Shown piece by piece: positions 11,357-23,960 of a stretch of DNA of 64,000 nt. Origin of the DNA: Plectrocnemia conspersa (Eukaryota > Arthropoda > Insecta > Trichoptera > Polycentropodidae); NCBI GenBank assembly GCA_009617715.1, contig VTFK01000371.1, positions 372,001-436,000 of the forward strand. The letters are read 5' to 3'. How positions within the stretch are numbered: position 1 is the first letter of the stretch; every line of letters starts with the position of its first letter. Position numbers and translations under genes: made by a program. Under the pieces are notes generated by a model. The model was not told the origin of the DNA. It searched no databases and worked only from the letters and a program-made list of their open reading frames with translations.

Positions 11357-14244
11357 ACTGAAAAGTAATTTTCAAAGTAATAAAATCAGCGAGTCTTACA
11401 AAATGCACCGTCAACATTTGGCTTTCACAAACTTGTCACAAAAAAAGTATATATTTCCATTACTGATAGTAATATCAAAACGAAAGACTATTCGGAAATA
11501 ATTTGTGTAATATGTTTCTTACATAATAATGGTATTAGAGTTACACAAAAGTGAAACAATATTTTTTAATTTACAATATATTTACTGTAAATTAAAATCT
11601 AGATTTTTTCATTAATTCAACAGCACAATCACACCTCAACATATATTTTAAACTTAATGTAAATCAAAATTTATACGAACTATTTATTATAATTATCAAA
11701 AAAAAATATTCTAACAAATGTAGGCCTTTCATTACTAAAAGTTGCTATTTACCAATTATTCTTAAATACAAATTTGGTGAAAAAAATCATTGCATAAAAC
11801 AATTTATTCATTTAAGGTCTGATGAGCTTACTCAATGCGTCATGATTGCCTTTTGAACTACGAAAAATATATTATTATTTCACTTTCAAGTATAGACTAT
11901 AAAGCAATGTCCCCATTGATTTTAAAGGAATAGTGTCATATTTGATATGAAGCGTTTTGCTATTTAAGTTTACTCTAAATTTTTAATATTTTTACTACCA
12001 TACTGATTTTTCTGCTTTATATTATCAAGCTTTACTTTTTTACTTGTATATAGAAATAAAATATGTTTTTATTAATTATTTTAAAAATAATGTAGTATAT
12101 AAGTATGAGTTGATGAAGAGTGTATTTCCCCTTTGAACTTCGATATCTATAAAATAGTGTAATCTGAGAATACCTCTATTATATTCCATAGACGAAAGGT
12201 AATAGCAAAAAAATCAATATATTATTTATACGAAAAATTCACAGTTTCGATACGCCACACGTGGGCGAAAAAACTTTTCGCACGCACTTATTTATGAGTC
12301 CCTTCTGCTTCGGAAAAAACTTTTTTGTTTACACACCTTTAAAAATCGTTATATAGTAGTATATGCTTGCACACGTGTGCGGTCTAAGGGCGTCTAAGGT
12401 CGAATCGAAGGGGTAAATATATTATCTGATGCGAAAATCCATTCCTTTGCCTTTTAGCGATAATTATATAGAGTTTAAATGCGATTTTTTCGTTAGCCAG
12501 CTAGCGATACAGGGTGCTTTAGAGCCCCTTTATGAAAAATCCATAGTGAGATTATTACGTGTGCGGTTGGTCTGAGACGCGCTCGAAACAAAGGAAAGGT
12601 ATAAAAGGGATTTTGAGAGACTTGGCTAAGGGGGTAAATGGAAACCAAGCGCCCATTGTCGGAAACACAATAATAATGAAAACGATGGACATGAAAGAGA
12701 ATTCGTATCGTTTTAAAATTGCAAATTTGTTCGCTGTTGTGCGAATGCACTTAAGATAATAAAACAATTTTGATATTGCTATAATATACGAGTAAATAAC
12801 AATGAAAAATATTTACAATTTATAACTAACAGTGAGCTTTATTGCTCGTGGAATTTTTTTGTTATCAAATTTAAAAGTTCGGAAAAGCCACGAGCAAAAT
12901 GTTATTCGTAACTTCTTTGTTCTCAGTTGATGCATTTGTGATATTCTGTGACAGTAACATATTGTATTTGGCTTAAACTATAAATGGTAATAAATAATTA
13001 TTTTAAATATGTAGTTTAATAAATCATAAATATATATATATATATTGATTAGTAAATATAAAATAGACTAAATTTATTCTGACAAAATTATTGTTTTTAT
13101 TTGTTAATTGCTGTTATTATAAAATTATGTATTCATAAACGATACAATAATTAACTGTGTTGATGATAATACAAATTATTAGGTTAATTAATTAAATAAA
13201 GCTAGAGTTATATTTAAAAGTGATTGACGGTTAATACATTAATATTAATATTATAATATTACTCTACATGTTTTAAATAGCACTGTGACTTTATTAAATA
13301 AAATATGTATCACGTAGAAATGTATAAAGGTAAATTATAAAAAAAATATAGATAATATAATACTACTTTATATTATTGGAAACCATTTTAATTATAGCTA
13401 ATAATATGTATAGAGATAGATTGGGCTAAAAAATTATTTAGTAAAATTAAAAATTACATGTAATATAAATTTTATTATATAAGTATAAATTACTAGTGTA
13501 CTAGGTATTTTTAAGTTTTTAATTAACGATCATCAGAAATATAAAAAACACAGAGATATAAAAAATGTAATTTGTATATAATATAGTTACCCAAAGTCGT
13601 ATAGTTTTTACTTTAATTTTCAACTATAAAAATAACATTTGGTAAAATGCTGAAAAAACATAATTTTGTATCAACTACAACATTTTAGTAACTATTTTAA
13701 GATCTGACCTAGGGTTTTTTTTATTCATAGATTAGAAGTTCTAAAATTTTCCTAATCTCACCTAGTATTTAAAATAAAGCTAGCTCATATATTATACATA
13801 TGTAAGATATTAAAATAAGCTCCCATAATAAGCTATGAAGAATATCATAAATGTAAAAGAAGTAAAATCTCATCGTTGATTTATTTTTGTTTATGTCTGG
13901 GAAATCTTAATTAATGAATAATTCAATTATATCTTTGATCAATCTATTTATATTTGATTTTCTTAGTATTTAATAATTACCATTAAGCTCATTAATGTCT
14001 TACTTGGATATTTACATTAACAAAATGTAAACTTACTCCAAAATACTAAATTCTTACTTTCGCAGGAGACAATCGAGAAAATACTACGTATTATTTTATT
14101 TCCTAGTAATAATACCGTGATTTTACCATCGTCTTATCTTACTATGACTAGTACTTCCTAAAAACCGTCCAAAATAAGAGTTTTCATTTTCTTTAACAAA
14201 TCAAAAACTGGTTGAAATCGTCTTTGGAAAATTAGGATATTTTA
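11357..14244. other. AT-rich sequence with a GC-richer island at 12240-12760
   Basis: No gene is supported. Around 12240-12760 the sequence is less AT-rich and open on both strands for 65-85 codons, but the predicted peptides mirror each other on opposite strands and match nothing I know. A short TA run lies near 13027-13043. A 3' splice-like TTACTTTCGCAG occurs near 14055-14066, without a convincing partner. Confidence 0.5.
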
Positions 14245-14422
14245 TGTTGTTTAAATTTTTAATTATTATTTAAATTATCTACATCTTCTTTATCACAATC
14301 ACCTATGCAATATATTGAGTGACATCCGCGAACAGGTGTATTATACAGTTTTTTATATTAATAATTATATCTTTAATATTGAATATAAACAGCAATGGTC
14401 CCAATTTGAGCTCCTGTGGTAC

Positions 14423-14430
14423 ACTGTGAT
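14423..14430. repeat. hAT target-site duplication, left copy
   Basis: ACTGTGAT occurs here and again at 15875-15882, directly outside both ends of the hAT element. Eight bases is the duplication size typical of hAT elements. Confidence 0.9.
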
Positions 14431-14491
14431 TAGGGATTCCAAAAATACCGACTTTTGCAATACCGGTATTACCGAAAAAAATATTTCTATC

Positions 14492-14525
14492 GACGGTATT
14501 ACCGGTTTTTACCGGTAATACCGTC
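14492..14525. repeat. Subterminal hairpin of the hAT element
   Basis: GACGGTATTACCGG (14492-14505) pairs perfectly with CCGGTAATACCGTC (14512-14525) around a 6-nt loop. Repeated subterminal motifs are where hAT transposases bind; that role is inferred here. Confidence 0.8.
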
Positions 14526-14863
14526 TTCTTTTATTCAACTTCTATTATTAATTCTCCCAATTGTTTCATTTATCATTAATTTGTTAACTATTGGTTATTA
14601 ATAATTAATTAATTTGATAATTTACGTTAGTTAATTGTTAATTATTTTCATAATCATTAAACTTATTAAATTTTATAAAAGATACACAATACATTTTTTT
14701 TGAAAATGTACTATTAATCGATAAAATTGAATAACAATAAGGAGGTCAAACAATTTATTAAAACTAATTATTACATTATTACAATACATACATTCAAATC
14801 ATTACATTACGTTTATTAAATCAAAATATTTTATAAAAAGAAACAGAATAAAATAGAATGAAT

Positions 14864-15328
14864 TTATTTACAATATTTTTTTGTATTAAAATAGGATTTT
14901 AAAAAACACAATGTACCTAAACTTTCGTCCACTAACCTAGACCTTATTCTCGTGCAAATTAATCCTGCGGCTGAAAAGGCTCTCTCGGACTCTACACTAG
15001 TAGGACGAATGGTTTTTAAATATTGGTAAACCATTTCTAAATGTTTACCACGAATGTTTTCCTCGCAAAAAGTTTTCATTTCTTTGCGAATCGTAGGTTG
15101 TAAATTCGAGCTTTTATTTACTCTTTCATTTCGCACATTATAATGAAGATTTTGTTGCATTTTTTTATATAATTTTCCTTTTAATGAGCAAAAATTGTTG
15201 TCACTTGGCATATCTTCATTTAAAATAACTTCTTCAGGATTTTCATCATCTTCATTTTCATTTTCCTCTTCATATAAATTTAATTTCTCTATCAATTCTA
15301 TTATTAATTTAGTTATCGTTGTTTTCAA
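14864..15328 (-). pseudogene. hAT transposase, C-terminal fragment with dimerisation domain
   Basis: The 154-codon open frame has an acidic stretch at residues 20-35 (EEENENEDDENPEE). From about residue 108 it shows the hAT C-terminal dimerisation signature: RPTSVESERAFSAAG, then CTRIRSRLVDESLGTLCFLK. In full-length proteins this region holds transposase subunits together and completes the catalytic fold. The N-terminal BED finger and the first catalytic acidic residues are not visible upstream, where frames are broken. The ATG at 15328 is just the first methionine of the fragment. It lies inside an element with intact ends, so it is surely transposon-derived. Confidence 0.9.
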
Positions 15329-15874
15329 AGGTAATTTAAATATGCTGTGATCATTGTGATTTTGTTGTTCTGGGTTGTGTAGAAATTGTAAAACTTTCGA
15401 ATAAATTGTGCTAATTTCTGCTGCGCGTATTACTGATCAGCAAGGATGTCAAAACAAAACTGTATAAATTTGGCGACTTTTTTGAGAAACAGACCGAAAA
15501 AGATCTTGCCTTTCCGGCCGGCCTTTTTTACCTGCTATTCAAAAGAACTGTCAAATGTATCGGAATTACTTCCGACGGCCATTCGCTGACTCCAATCCGT
15601 CCAGATAAATTAGGTATATTGGGGGTCATAAAATAGAAAAGCTTCTTAGAAATGTACACCCATCTGTTTTGTGTTGATGTAGACGTAGATTATGAAATGC
15701 CAGTCAGCAAAGAAATAGGACTTTAAATATAATTAAAATATATCATTTTTAACGAAATTAATAAATTTCGGTAATTACCGCTTTTTTATTTTGTAATACC
15801 GGTAATACCGAAGATGTAGTTTTCATCAAAAACCGGTAATACCGGTTTCAGTATTACCGGTAATGGAATCCCTA

Positions 15875-15882
15875 ACTGTGAT
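15875..15882. repeat. hAT target-site duplication, right copy
   Basis: ACTGTGAT repeats the sequence at 14423-14430. LINE B homology resumes just after it. Confidence 0.9.
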
Positions 15883-16419
15883 ATATTAATTTATTTTTGG
15901 AATACGTATTTTTTTTAATAAATATTAAACCATCTTAAAACTATTTCACTTATACCAATATTATCTAATTTTTTGACAATTAATATTCTATTTATTGTTT
16001 CAAATGATTGTTGTTCATATTGTATATATTATTTTGAGAGATAATAAAATTGTTTGATTTTCAACCATTTTACCATTTTACTACTCATTTCCTCAAACTT
16101 TTTACCATTTTTTTTATTTTATGTATAGGTATAATGCATTTTCGAATAACAAGGTATTTCTCCTTTAGAGAGTACTTCATTTACTAAATAATGTTATTTA
16201 GTTTCTAGTGCTTACTAAGTTTCTTTAACTATATTCATATAATATATCAATATTGGTTCCTTTTGTTCATTTACAAATTATGTTGTGAATTTTTTCTAGA
16301 GATACTTATTTAAATTTCATGTTTCATTATTGTATTGTACTAATTAATTAAACTGGGGTATTTAATTTACAATCTCTTCAACACTCTTACATTCATTTTT
16401 TGCTATTAAACGAGGATCT

Positions 16420-16443
16420 GTATATATATATATATATATATAT
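16420..16443. repeat. (TA)n microsatellite
   Basis: Uninterrupted TA dinucleotides run for about 12 units, inside the decayed LINE B copy. Confidence 0.9.
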
Positions 16444-16750
16444 TTTTCCAGCAATCTCTATATTTATTATGTCGTTTCTCTGAGTAGGATTGTTTTTTAT
16501 TGTTTTCCACATCTTATTTGGGTCATTTTTTATTTTATCTATCGACTTTCATACCATTTTTTCAGCTCTTCTTAATGCTTTGACTGACATATTTTTATTT
16601 TATTAGTATATTTTCTATTTTTCATTTAGGACTTAATATTCTGCTCGTTTTTTATTAAATATTTTCAATATTTAATGATTCAGCTCTTCTCCTCAAAGCA
16701 TTTTTATTTTACTATTTACAATATTATTATAAATAATTTTCCATATCATA

Positions 16751-18029
16751 ATAACATCAATGTTATCTACTTTCCAGACACATTTTTATAATTCGAATCT
16801 TAATTTGGTAAAATCTGTTTTTTTAATATATCATTAGTTTTTTTTTATATGATCGAAAAACCGGTGAATCTATTTTAGTTTTAACCGCTTTTAAAGCCTC
16901 ACTTGGGATGGATGACAGATAAAAATGTTAATATAGTGGAATAAAATGGTGTTCTTATTGTTGCTTTTAGCGAAATAATTTCAACGTCTTTTTATTTTCT
17001 GTTGAGCTATATAATTAATATGTTTAATACTTTAGCTATGTCATATATAATGTCACATTTTTATTATCTTTGAGCCCCTAAATGAACATATGTATGTTCA
17101 TACCACATATTTATGTAAGTGATCTCAGGTATTTTCATATAAAATGATAATTATATCATAAATTTCTGCTGTCAAACTATCGCATAAAATGTTAATACTA
17201 CCGAATCGATTGATTATCTACTAATCCAAAATAATCGAATCTATATAATTAACTGTTAAGTGTTTCAATATCATAATAACACTTTAAACTATATCAATAT
17301 TCGATAATGATTATCTTAGCTTCTCAGCTCATAACAATAATTAGCCTTGTAACTTAGTTCCGAATTCCGGCAACACTTTAATGACCCGGCAATTACATTA
17401 TACAAATTGAATTAATACGCGTGCTCCAAAGAATTGTGTATTGTTTTGAAATCGTTGTTGGGAACATTGTGTATTCATAAAATGGCGCGCTATTTAAGAA
17501 TTACAGGGTCGGAAACTCTTAATTTCGCAGTGCTTCTAAGACGACGACGGAGCAGAGAGCGTAACGGGGTCATTGTTGTGCGGCGCCGTAAATTAATTTA
17601 CAATTTTAGGGAACAAAGCGCGACAGGGTGTTCCGAAAGGCGGGGTAAGAAAGAGAGAAAAAATATGATATCTTAATTGGACGGCCGCGGCGAGGATACG
17701 GTAATTTGTAGCCCGACACTGTTTCAAGACAGCCAGACTAATTAGTTTCGCGTTTTCGCGCCGCGTGCATCTATGCGAAAACCTGGGAAACCTGAAAATG
17801 TGCAGCGAGTGCTAAGTTGTAAACCCTTGAGTATTTGAAATATTATATTTTAAGATATTCTGAAATCATTTCATGAATATTTAAAAACTTCTTCTGGCTC
17901 TGGTCGCAAAAATCTGGTGATTTTTTTTTTCATTTTTTCTCTATAGAATATTTTAACAGCCGTTATTTAAAATTACTTTCTAAAAATATTTTTGTTTTAT
18001 TGTGAATTTCAACGTGAACAGTTTAACAC
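16751..18029. other. AT-rich sequence with a GC-rich island at 17340-17830
   Basis: The first 600 bases are AT-rich; part may be unrecognised upstream LINE B. From 17340 to 17830 the sequence becomes clearly GC-richer, with GACGACGACGG, CGGCCGCGGCGAGG and CGCGTTTTCGCGCC. A plus-strand frame of 80 codons is open there (17434-17676), but it is arginine-rich, matches nothing and has no visible splice context. It is more likely a non-coding regulatory island. Confidence 0.4.
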
Positions 18030-18125
18030 AATTTAACTCGGTTATTCTCGAGTTATTTAAGCAATCGTAGACAGTTTGTAACCTATGGTGGCCGATTGTC
18101 GAAAGAATATTTTACCCCTTCGGAG

Positions 18126-18944
18126 GTTCCTCAAGGATCCGATCTGGGCCCTCTGCTTATTGTGTTATTTATTAATCACATAAATACAGTTTTCTTCTGT
18201 ACGCAGATGATTTAAAATTATATAAATGCATTCGATCTCTTGTGGACTCCTTCTCTCTACAAAGTAATTTAGACTCTCTGTGGAGATGGGCTTCCGTTAA
18301 CCGTCTGCCCTTTAGTGTCGGAAAGTGCCATACTGTCATTTTCTCGATCCCATTCGCCATCAGCTTATTTCTACCATCTCGGTGCTAACATTTTGACTAG
18401 AGAAACTTCCACTGAAGATCTCGGAATCACTTTCGAAAGCAAATGGAGGTTCTCTCTACACATACACGACGTCTGTTATAAATCGTCCAAGACGCTCGGC
18501 TTTGTTATGAGGAATGCCTTTCACTTTGACGATCCGTCAGTTATTCGCATCCTCTATGACACCTTAGCTCGTAGCATTCTTGAATCGGGATCTATAATTT
18601 GGAATCCCCGAATAGCCAAATATTCCCTTTTAGTGGAAATAAATCAAAAAAGGTATTTAAGATACCTTTACAAAAGGACATTTGGTTATTATCCGTACAT
18701 ATATCCCAGCGCCTTTCTTTTAGGAGCGTTGGGATACGATAAGCTGAGTTCTCGCAGAAAGTTGCATGTCGCTAAGCATTTTTTTAAATTACCAAAAGGT
18801 GCCGTCGACTATCCAGCTATTCTCGAGGAATTCCAGTTTTGGGTTCTGAAACATTTTCGAGAATCACGATCGCGTCCTCTTTTGATGACCGTTAGGGCTA
18901 AGACGTCCGCACTTGCCGACTCGCCTATAGCTGTGGCTCCTTAA
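18126..18944 (+). pseudogene. Reverse transcriptase of LINE C, C-terminal half, two frameshifts
   Basis: VPQGSDLGPLLIVLFIN is encoded from 18126. After a frame change LYADDLKLY, with the catalytic YADD at 18200-18211, is followed by LDSLWRWASVNRLPF. A further frame change near 18340 leads into a 209-codon open frame (18315-18944) with DLGITFESKWRFSLHIHD, LARSILESGSIIWNP, then LRYLYKRTF and SRRKLHVAKHFF, the usual C-terminal region of insect LINE reverse transcriptases. It copies element RNA at the target site. Two frameshifts and 5' truncation make it inactive, yet most of it is undamaged, so it is a moderately young copy. Confidence 0.88.
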
Positions 18945-19114
18945 TACGCTGGCATTACACATTGACCTGTTTAATGTTAGTTACGTGGAACTGATCCAGT
19001 TTGTATCATTTAATTTTAACATTTTATAATTTTTTGTTAATGTTTATTATTTTTAAGTATTGTTTTATTTATGTATATATACTTTTTTTTGTTTTATAAA
19101 TTTTTTTTTTGATC

Positions 19115-19150
19115 ATCGTGGCGCATTAGTGTAACCTGTTAAGCCACGAT
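19115..19150 (+). other. 3'-terminal hairpin of LINE C, copy a
   Basis: ATCGTGGC (19115-19122) pairs with GCCACGAT (19143-19150), extendable by a C-G pair, around a 20-nt loop beginning GCATT. The same position in other copies has a different but still paired stem. It is likely the RNA feature bound by the element's reverse transcriptase; that is inference from position and covariation. Confidence 0.75.
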
Positions 19151-19180
19151 GGTATTAGTTTAATGTAAAAAAATAAAAAA

Positions 19181-22100
19181 ATGTAATTTTGCTTTAAAAT
19201 TCTTACCACTGCGACCCTTAGACCAATTAATAGAAAAAGCACGTTCACCGCAAAAAATAAAAATTTATTACATAAACAATTAATTATACCTATTTTTACA
19301 TACACCTATGCCTATACGGTGTCAAGTAACACTTGTAATATTGTTTTCCCAAATTACATGTAATCAAAAATAAATCTTTAGAAAAATTATATATAAAGTT
19401 TTTACACTAATCTTTAAAAATTTTCTAATAGCCTAAAAATCACAACATACCAAGAAAATTTTAATTTTCATAAAAATATATTGCCTTACTGCACTTACCC
19501 ACTAATTACATATATCAGGGACGACGATAAAAACAACCTTAAATTGGTAAAAGCACAAAATGCCAAAGCATATATTTCTTTAGGAGCTAAATAACACAAA
19601 TCATAGGTTTTAAATCTTCAGCTAAATGCACTTAATATATTTTGCTTTCATCTAGTCTTTTAGTTTTTTTCCTAATATGTAACCTCTTACGTTTTTTTTA
19701 TATTATATTGTAACTAATAACATAATGTTTAATATCAAAATTGATATAAATCAGTAAGATGTATTGTATATGAAAGTATGTATGTAAAAAATATTTATCG
19801 TATTGAAACGAACGTTTTATAAAAACATACTACAATATTCGTTCATGACATTACGGTTTCTAATGTCAAAAAAAAAATATCAAAACGTATACTTTTTTGT
19901 TTAACTTAATTTTGGACGTTGCATGAAATATGCATATGATTACAACTTTCCCTAAATATCGTTTCGTTTCACATTCATTTGGTTAAGCTTTCGGTATAAT
20001 AGTTAAAATATATGCAATGGCGAATATAAATACCAATGATTAAAAAATGATATTATCCACAATATACTTGTATGACTTGCTGCAATGTTTTGCAAATATA
20101 ATTTATTTTTCTTTTAATCTTTAAAATTATTTTATTAATATCAACTTCAATCTTTGAGGAGCATGCCGCATTCTAAGGCCTTGTCTTTGATACCACTGAT
20201 CGACAATAATTTATCGGGATATTTTTCTTGTGAAGTTTCGTTAAATGTACTGCAGCAAGTTGTGTAAAAAAATATTTAACTCATGCGTCATGAAAAAAAC
20301 TTTTATATTGCAATATTTTTAATTAAGTTATAACCTGACATATAATTAATTGATCATGTAGATGATAATTATATTAATGTCTGATCCTAATTCAATGCTT
20401 AACTTGAACAAATTGATATGATATGAATTTAATTATGGTATAGTTTAATATTAATTTGATGTCAATAATCAGATATCATAATTAACAGTAATAAAATTAA
20501 ATTTAAATTCAGTTAATGCTTCTCAATATTTTAAGCAAGAAATATACGAAAATAATGCTGTTCAAAAAACAACTTGTATGATTACTTAAATAGTATTTTT
20601 TTTATATGCCTCAAATATGTTATATTAAATCCGTATTTATTTAATATAACATACCAAATCCTCTTTTATATAACCCTTACCATTTTTTTAAATATCTGAG
20701 ATCCTATGCCTACGCAAAATATTTTTTTTGTCCCACTTTGGGAACGAAGAAGCGAGGTGATCTTATAACATCATCAGCGAATTAAGTCCGCGTTGTTTGT
20801 CGCCGTCAAACAAGCGGGAAATGGGTCGGGATGAATTCTTAATACCAACAGGAAAATGCCACGAGACTAAAAAATGTTTCGCCAGGAAAACTCGGCGTCG
20901 TCTAGATTTTGCTGAGGCTTAAGGGGGCCCATTGTGAAGATTTGAAAGGGCGCCGGGGCACTGAATGGACCAAGAAAAACAATAATAGAAGAAAAAACTT
21001 AAGTGTAAATTAATTCCGGCGGAAGCAAGAGAGATATAGGGAGCGAAAGAGAAAAGGTCGCGTCGAAGGGAAATGCCCCGTACGTCAGATGTGAAATCTC
21101 GTAATAGAAGGATTGCTTTGAGTAATTGAATTTTCCGTCCGATCCGTGGGACCAGTCTCTCCAGTATATATATAGTTTTATCTTGCAATTTCGTTATTGA
21201 AAGGGTAAAAGTTAATTTAACAAATACGACGTCGTGTGTGATAAAAAAGGACCTTTATCCGGATTCAGTGTGATTTTCACGCATACATGAGGATAAATCT
21301 AGAGTATAATACACCATACATATGTTACACATTCATAATATTTTTTTAATACAAATAAATAATGTCGATGTTCATATGTAGTTTTAAATGTCAGTGGTTA
21401 TTACCTGAGATCCTAGGTTAAAATCACATATAGACTAGTATTTTTCAATTTATATAATTTTTGCGATATCGGAAATAATAATTCAGTTAAATTTAATTGC
21501 AATATTAAATCTATGGTAATGCGTCCAATATTATTATATATAAATATGCATATATTATAATACGACTAAAATGCTGACAATTTTATTTGTTTTTATACTG
21601 ATTAATAAAGCGTTCAATTATTTATTATTTGATTATCGATCTAATAAAAGTAAATACCATTTATGAATCATGCTAGTAAAATATGTAGTATATGATACGT
21701 TTTAAAAACTCTGTAAGCGAATACTTTATAAAAATGCAATTTTAGGTAAAACTCCTCGTAAGTTTTGCGAGAAATTCCCGTTGTAATAAAATCTAGCAGA
21801 TATGTTGAATACGAATATGAAAATTGGTTTATAAATTTTTAAGGCGTTGCACGTGTTCTCTCAGCACATATTATATAGTATAAATAATATATATTTCGAG
21901 TAATGTTATTTAAAAGGATAGGAAAATTTAATTTTTCAGTGCAATTTTGTATACAAAATTATATATTTTTATTCTATGAACCAATAATGTACGAATATAT
22001 TGAAAAAAATCCATATCTTTAAATCAATGTGATTTTTAATTTTTGTTTATTAGCATCTTAATTTATAATTATTATTAAAAAGTAATTTTAATGAAATGTG

Positions 22101-23130
22101 AATATTTTATATAAGATAAAAATATAATTTGCCATCTTGTCCCACGAAAAAGTCGTTTAACTACTAGACGTAGAAAGACGATTAAAAAACTCGCAAGACA
22201 GAAATTCTTAATTAGTACACTTTATATGCATGAAAGTAATAATGTTAAATTTATATCGAAATTTTTTATTAACATATTAATAAATTTATTAACATTAAAA
22301 AGACACTGTCTGTATATAAAAAAATTGTAATTACAAATGAGCACACTTCACCTCTTATACTTCTTTGAGCGCCGTCGCGTCGCCTTCATTAAAGAAAAAA
22401 AGGTAAACAAAAACATACGTAGTAAATTGGCAATTATTTCTGTCTGATGCCAGTATGATTTTTTTCTGACCATTTGTCTCGCCAGCTCTAAATTACTTTA
22501 ACTGTGGTGTTTGTGTATTATATTATTGTTTGATAAATAAAAGTATCTTTGCTTCAACGTCTCGAATCTGAGTGCATCGATCTGCTAAAAAATTATATTA
22601 GAAAAGTTGTCTCTTCCTCGCTAATGTAAGAACTGTCAGCCAGAAGCTATATCCGACGCTCTATCGCGTCAGTTTCTCCCCAGAGGACAGAAACAAATAG
22701 ACCGTCAATATTGCACTTCTCTGCCGTCGGGAATATTAATACTACTGGCTGCAGCTGCACTGATGTGTACCAGACTCGGATATAAATTATAATTTATATC
22801 GACGATACAAAAATATACAACTATCCAAGCTGTGTCATATACAATATTTCATAAATCAACCCTTAGATGTTTTATTGTAATATAATAAAGAAGTGAAAAA
22901 CAGATTTTTTACTTACCTTAACACACATTAAAATGTGATAAAATATATTAAAGACCGACCATACATATATGAACCTAGAAATAAATAACATCTAAATTCA
23001 TTAACTATTTTACTAAAACTCTCAGAGTAGTGAGTTAATTTTACACATAATAGTGAGTAAATTTTTGTGACAGTATAGAATTCTTGAGCATCCTGTATAT
23101 GTTTGTTAGCAAAATCCAATGTGTTAATTT
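19181..23130. other. AT-rich sequence, no gene; island at 20700-21290
   Basis: Mostly AT-rich filler. The 20700-21290 part is GC-richer and holds a minus-strand open frame of 89 codons without recognisable domains. Another patch, 22330-22790, has mixed composition with AATAAA followed by CTTCAACGTCTCGAATC, faintly like an LTR end, but no repeat partner or primer site was found. A minus-strand 5' splice-like AAG/GTAAGT lies near 22905-22920. Near 23090 is GAGCATCCTGTATAT, similar in style to ends of common insect repeats. Confidence 0.45.
20700..21290. other. GC-richer island, possible conserved non-coding element
   Basis: Composition changes abruptly from flanking AT-rich DNA, with GCCGTCAAACAAGCGGG and AAAGGTCGCGTCGAAGGG. 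No exon boundaries or protein family are seen. It may be a cis-regulatory element; only comparison with related genomes could show this. Confidence 0.3.
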
Positions 23131-23560
23131 TTTGCAAAATGGCGATAAGTATAAAAATTTAAACACTCGTAACTCAGTAGGTTTAAATTTTAACGAAAAG
23201 ATCGCTATACATGAAACGTTTAAAAGCCTAAACTACATCCAAATAAAATATTAAAAAAATAGTTTTTTGCTTCAAAACAAGCGATGTATCAGTTCCATCG
23301 GACCCTCATACGAGCCAATTTGAGACTTTCAGAAGAGTTAACGCTCTTAACTGCTTGGTTTTAAAGATTAAAAATTCAAATTTTCGTATCGTATAAAACT
23401 ATCAAACACCCCCTATACGTTTTGTATGAAAAAAAAAAAATTTTTTTTTTTTACAAAATGGCGGCCAATTTAAAAATTAAAAGTGTCATATCTTTGCAAA
23501 ATAAAATCCTACTGAAAAATTTGCATTTAAAAACAATTTTTAATTCTTTTTTTTAATAAA
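23131..23560 (+). repeat. Unclassified interspersed-repeat-like region with direct repeats
   Basis: TTTGCAAAATGGCG at 23131-23144 recurs as TTTACAAAATGGCG at 23450-23463. Both are followed by a similar A/T-rich stretch and an echo of a CAGTAGGTTT / CCTACTG motif. Between them is an A12T12 run (about 23429-23452). The style, long clauses of simple AT-rich words ending near GGGCCCCCG at 23585, resembles old insect DNA-transposon or MITE sequence, but no TIR was identified. Confidence 0.4.
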
Positions 23561-23960
23561 AACGAGTCTTACGGTAAATTAACCGGGCCCCCGTATTTTA
23601 TATTGCACTTATTGAAAATTATTTATAAAAAAAATCGGTTTATTGCTTTGATTTATTTTACTACTTCTTTGTATTATTACGGTTTGTTATAATTTATTTA
23701 TTAAATTTTCTACAATAAAATTTTAATAATTTATTTTATATATTGTATTTTGAATATATTATCCAACTATTGTAAATTTTTAATATCAATTTAGAGGCTC
23801 TCAAAATTTTTATAAAATTAATATCCCTCGAATTTTTTAGTATTATTTTTTATAAGAATCATTTACATTGAATTAACTTTAAAAAATATTATTTAAATTT
23901 AATATTTTTTATTTATTATTTCTTCAGTTATATATGTAAAAATTAAATTATTTGGGGCAC

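Larger units (their letters stand above)
14431..15874 (-). mobile_element. hAT DNA transposon, internally deleted, nested in LINE B
   Basis: The 1444-bp element starts TAGGGATTCC and ends GGAATCCCTA, with a perfect 8-bp duplication (ACTGTGAT) on both sides. Subterminal regions on both sides are packed with GGTAATACCG / CGGTATTACC motifs, some forming hairpins. Only the C-terminal dimerisation part of a hAT transposase remains open (14864-15328, minus). A GC-richer patch at 15440-15620 is unassigned. A full hAT transposase needs roughly 600 codons, so this copy is non-autonomous. Clean ends and an intact duplication suggest a fairly recent insertion. Confidence 0.92.
14245..16750 (-). mobile_element. 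Decayed non-LTR retrotransposon 'LINE B', copy 1, split by a hAT insertion
   Basis: 14245-14430 matches 55570-55742 of the other LINE B copy (for example CACCTATGCAATA and CAATGGTCCCAATTT), and 15883-16060 matches 55745-56075 (TTAAACCATCTTAAAACTAT). A deletion of roughly 100 bp removes the segment encoding the first reverse transcriptase motifs after a TTGTTTC sequence. Upstream coding (higher coordinates) continues to about 16750; near 16500 the minus strand suggests a WKTI-like linker seen before LINE reverse transcriptases. The outer boundary is uncertain. It is far more decayed than the 54.7-56.1 kb copy. The hAT at 14431-15874 inserted after this copy. Confidence 0.75.
18030..19180 (+). 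mobile_element. Non-LTR retrotransposon 'LINE C', copy a (5'-truncated)
   Basis: Coding similarity begins with a YLSNRRQFV-like segment near 18050 and runs through the reverse transcriptase to a stop at 18942-18944. A 3' UTR of about 170 nt follows, then a terminal hairpin (19115-19150) and an A-rich tail (TAAAAAAATAAAAAAATG). No target duplication was found. The same 3' end recurs at 38370-38830, 52125-52412 and 57290-58530. The clade is unresolved, but the hairpin plus short A-rich repeat tail recalls the CR1/L2-like way of ending rather than jockey's long poly(A). Confidence 0.88.

Noticed and set aside
22490..22790. LTR-end-like sequence with AATAAA and GC-richer downstream DNA
   Set aside because: No second LTR, TG…CA boundaries or flanking duplication could be found.
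23429..23452. A12T12 as a functional palindrome
   Set aside because: Homopolymer pairs are common in this DNA and prone to sequencing error.
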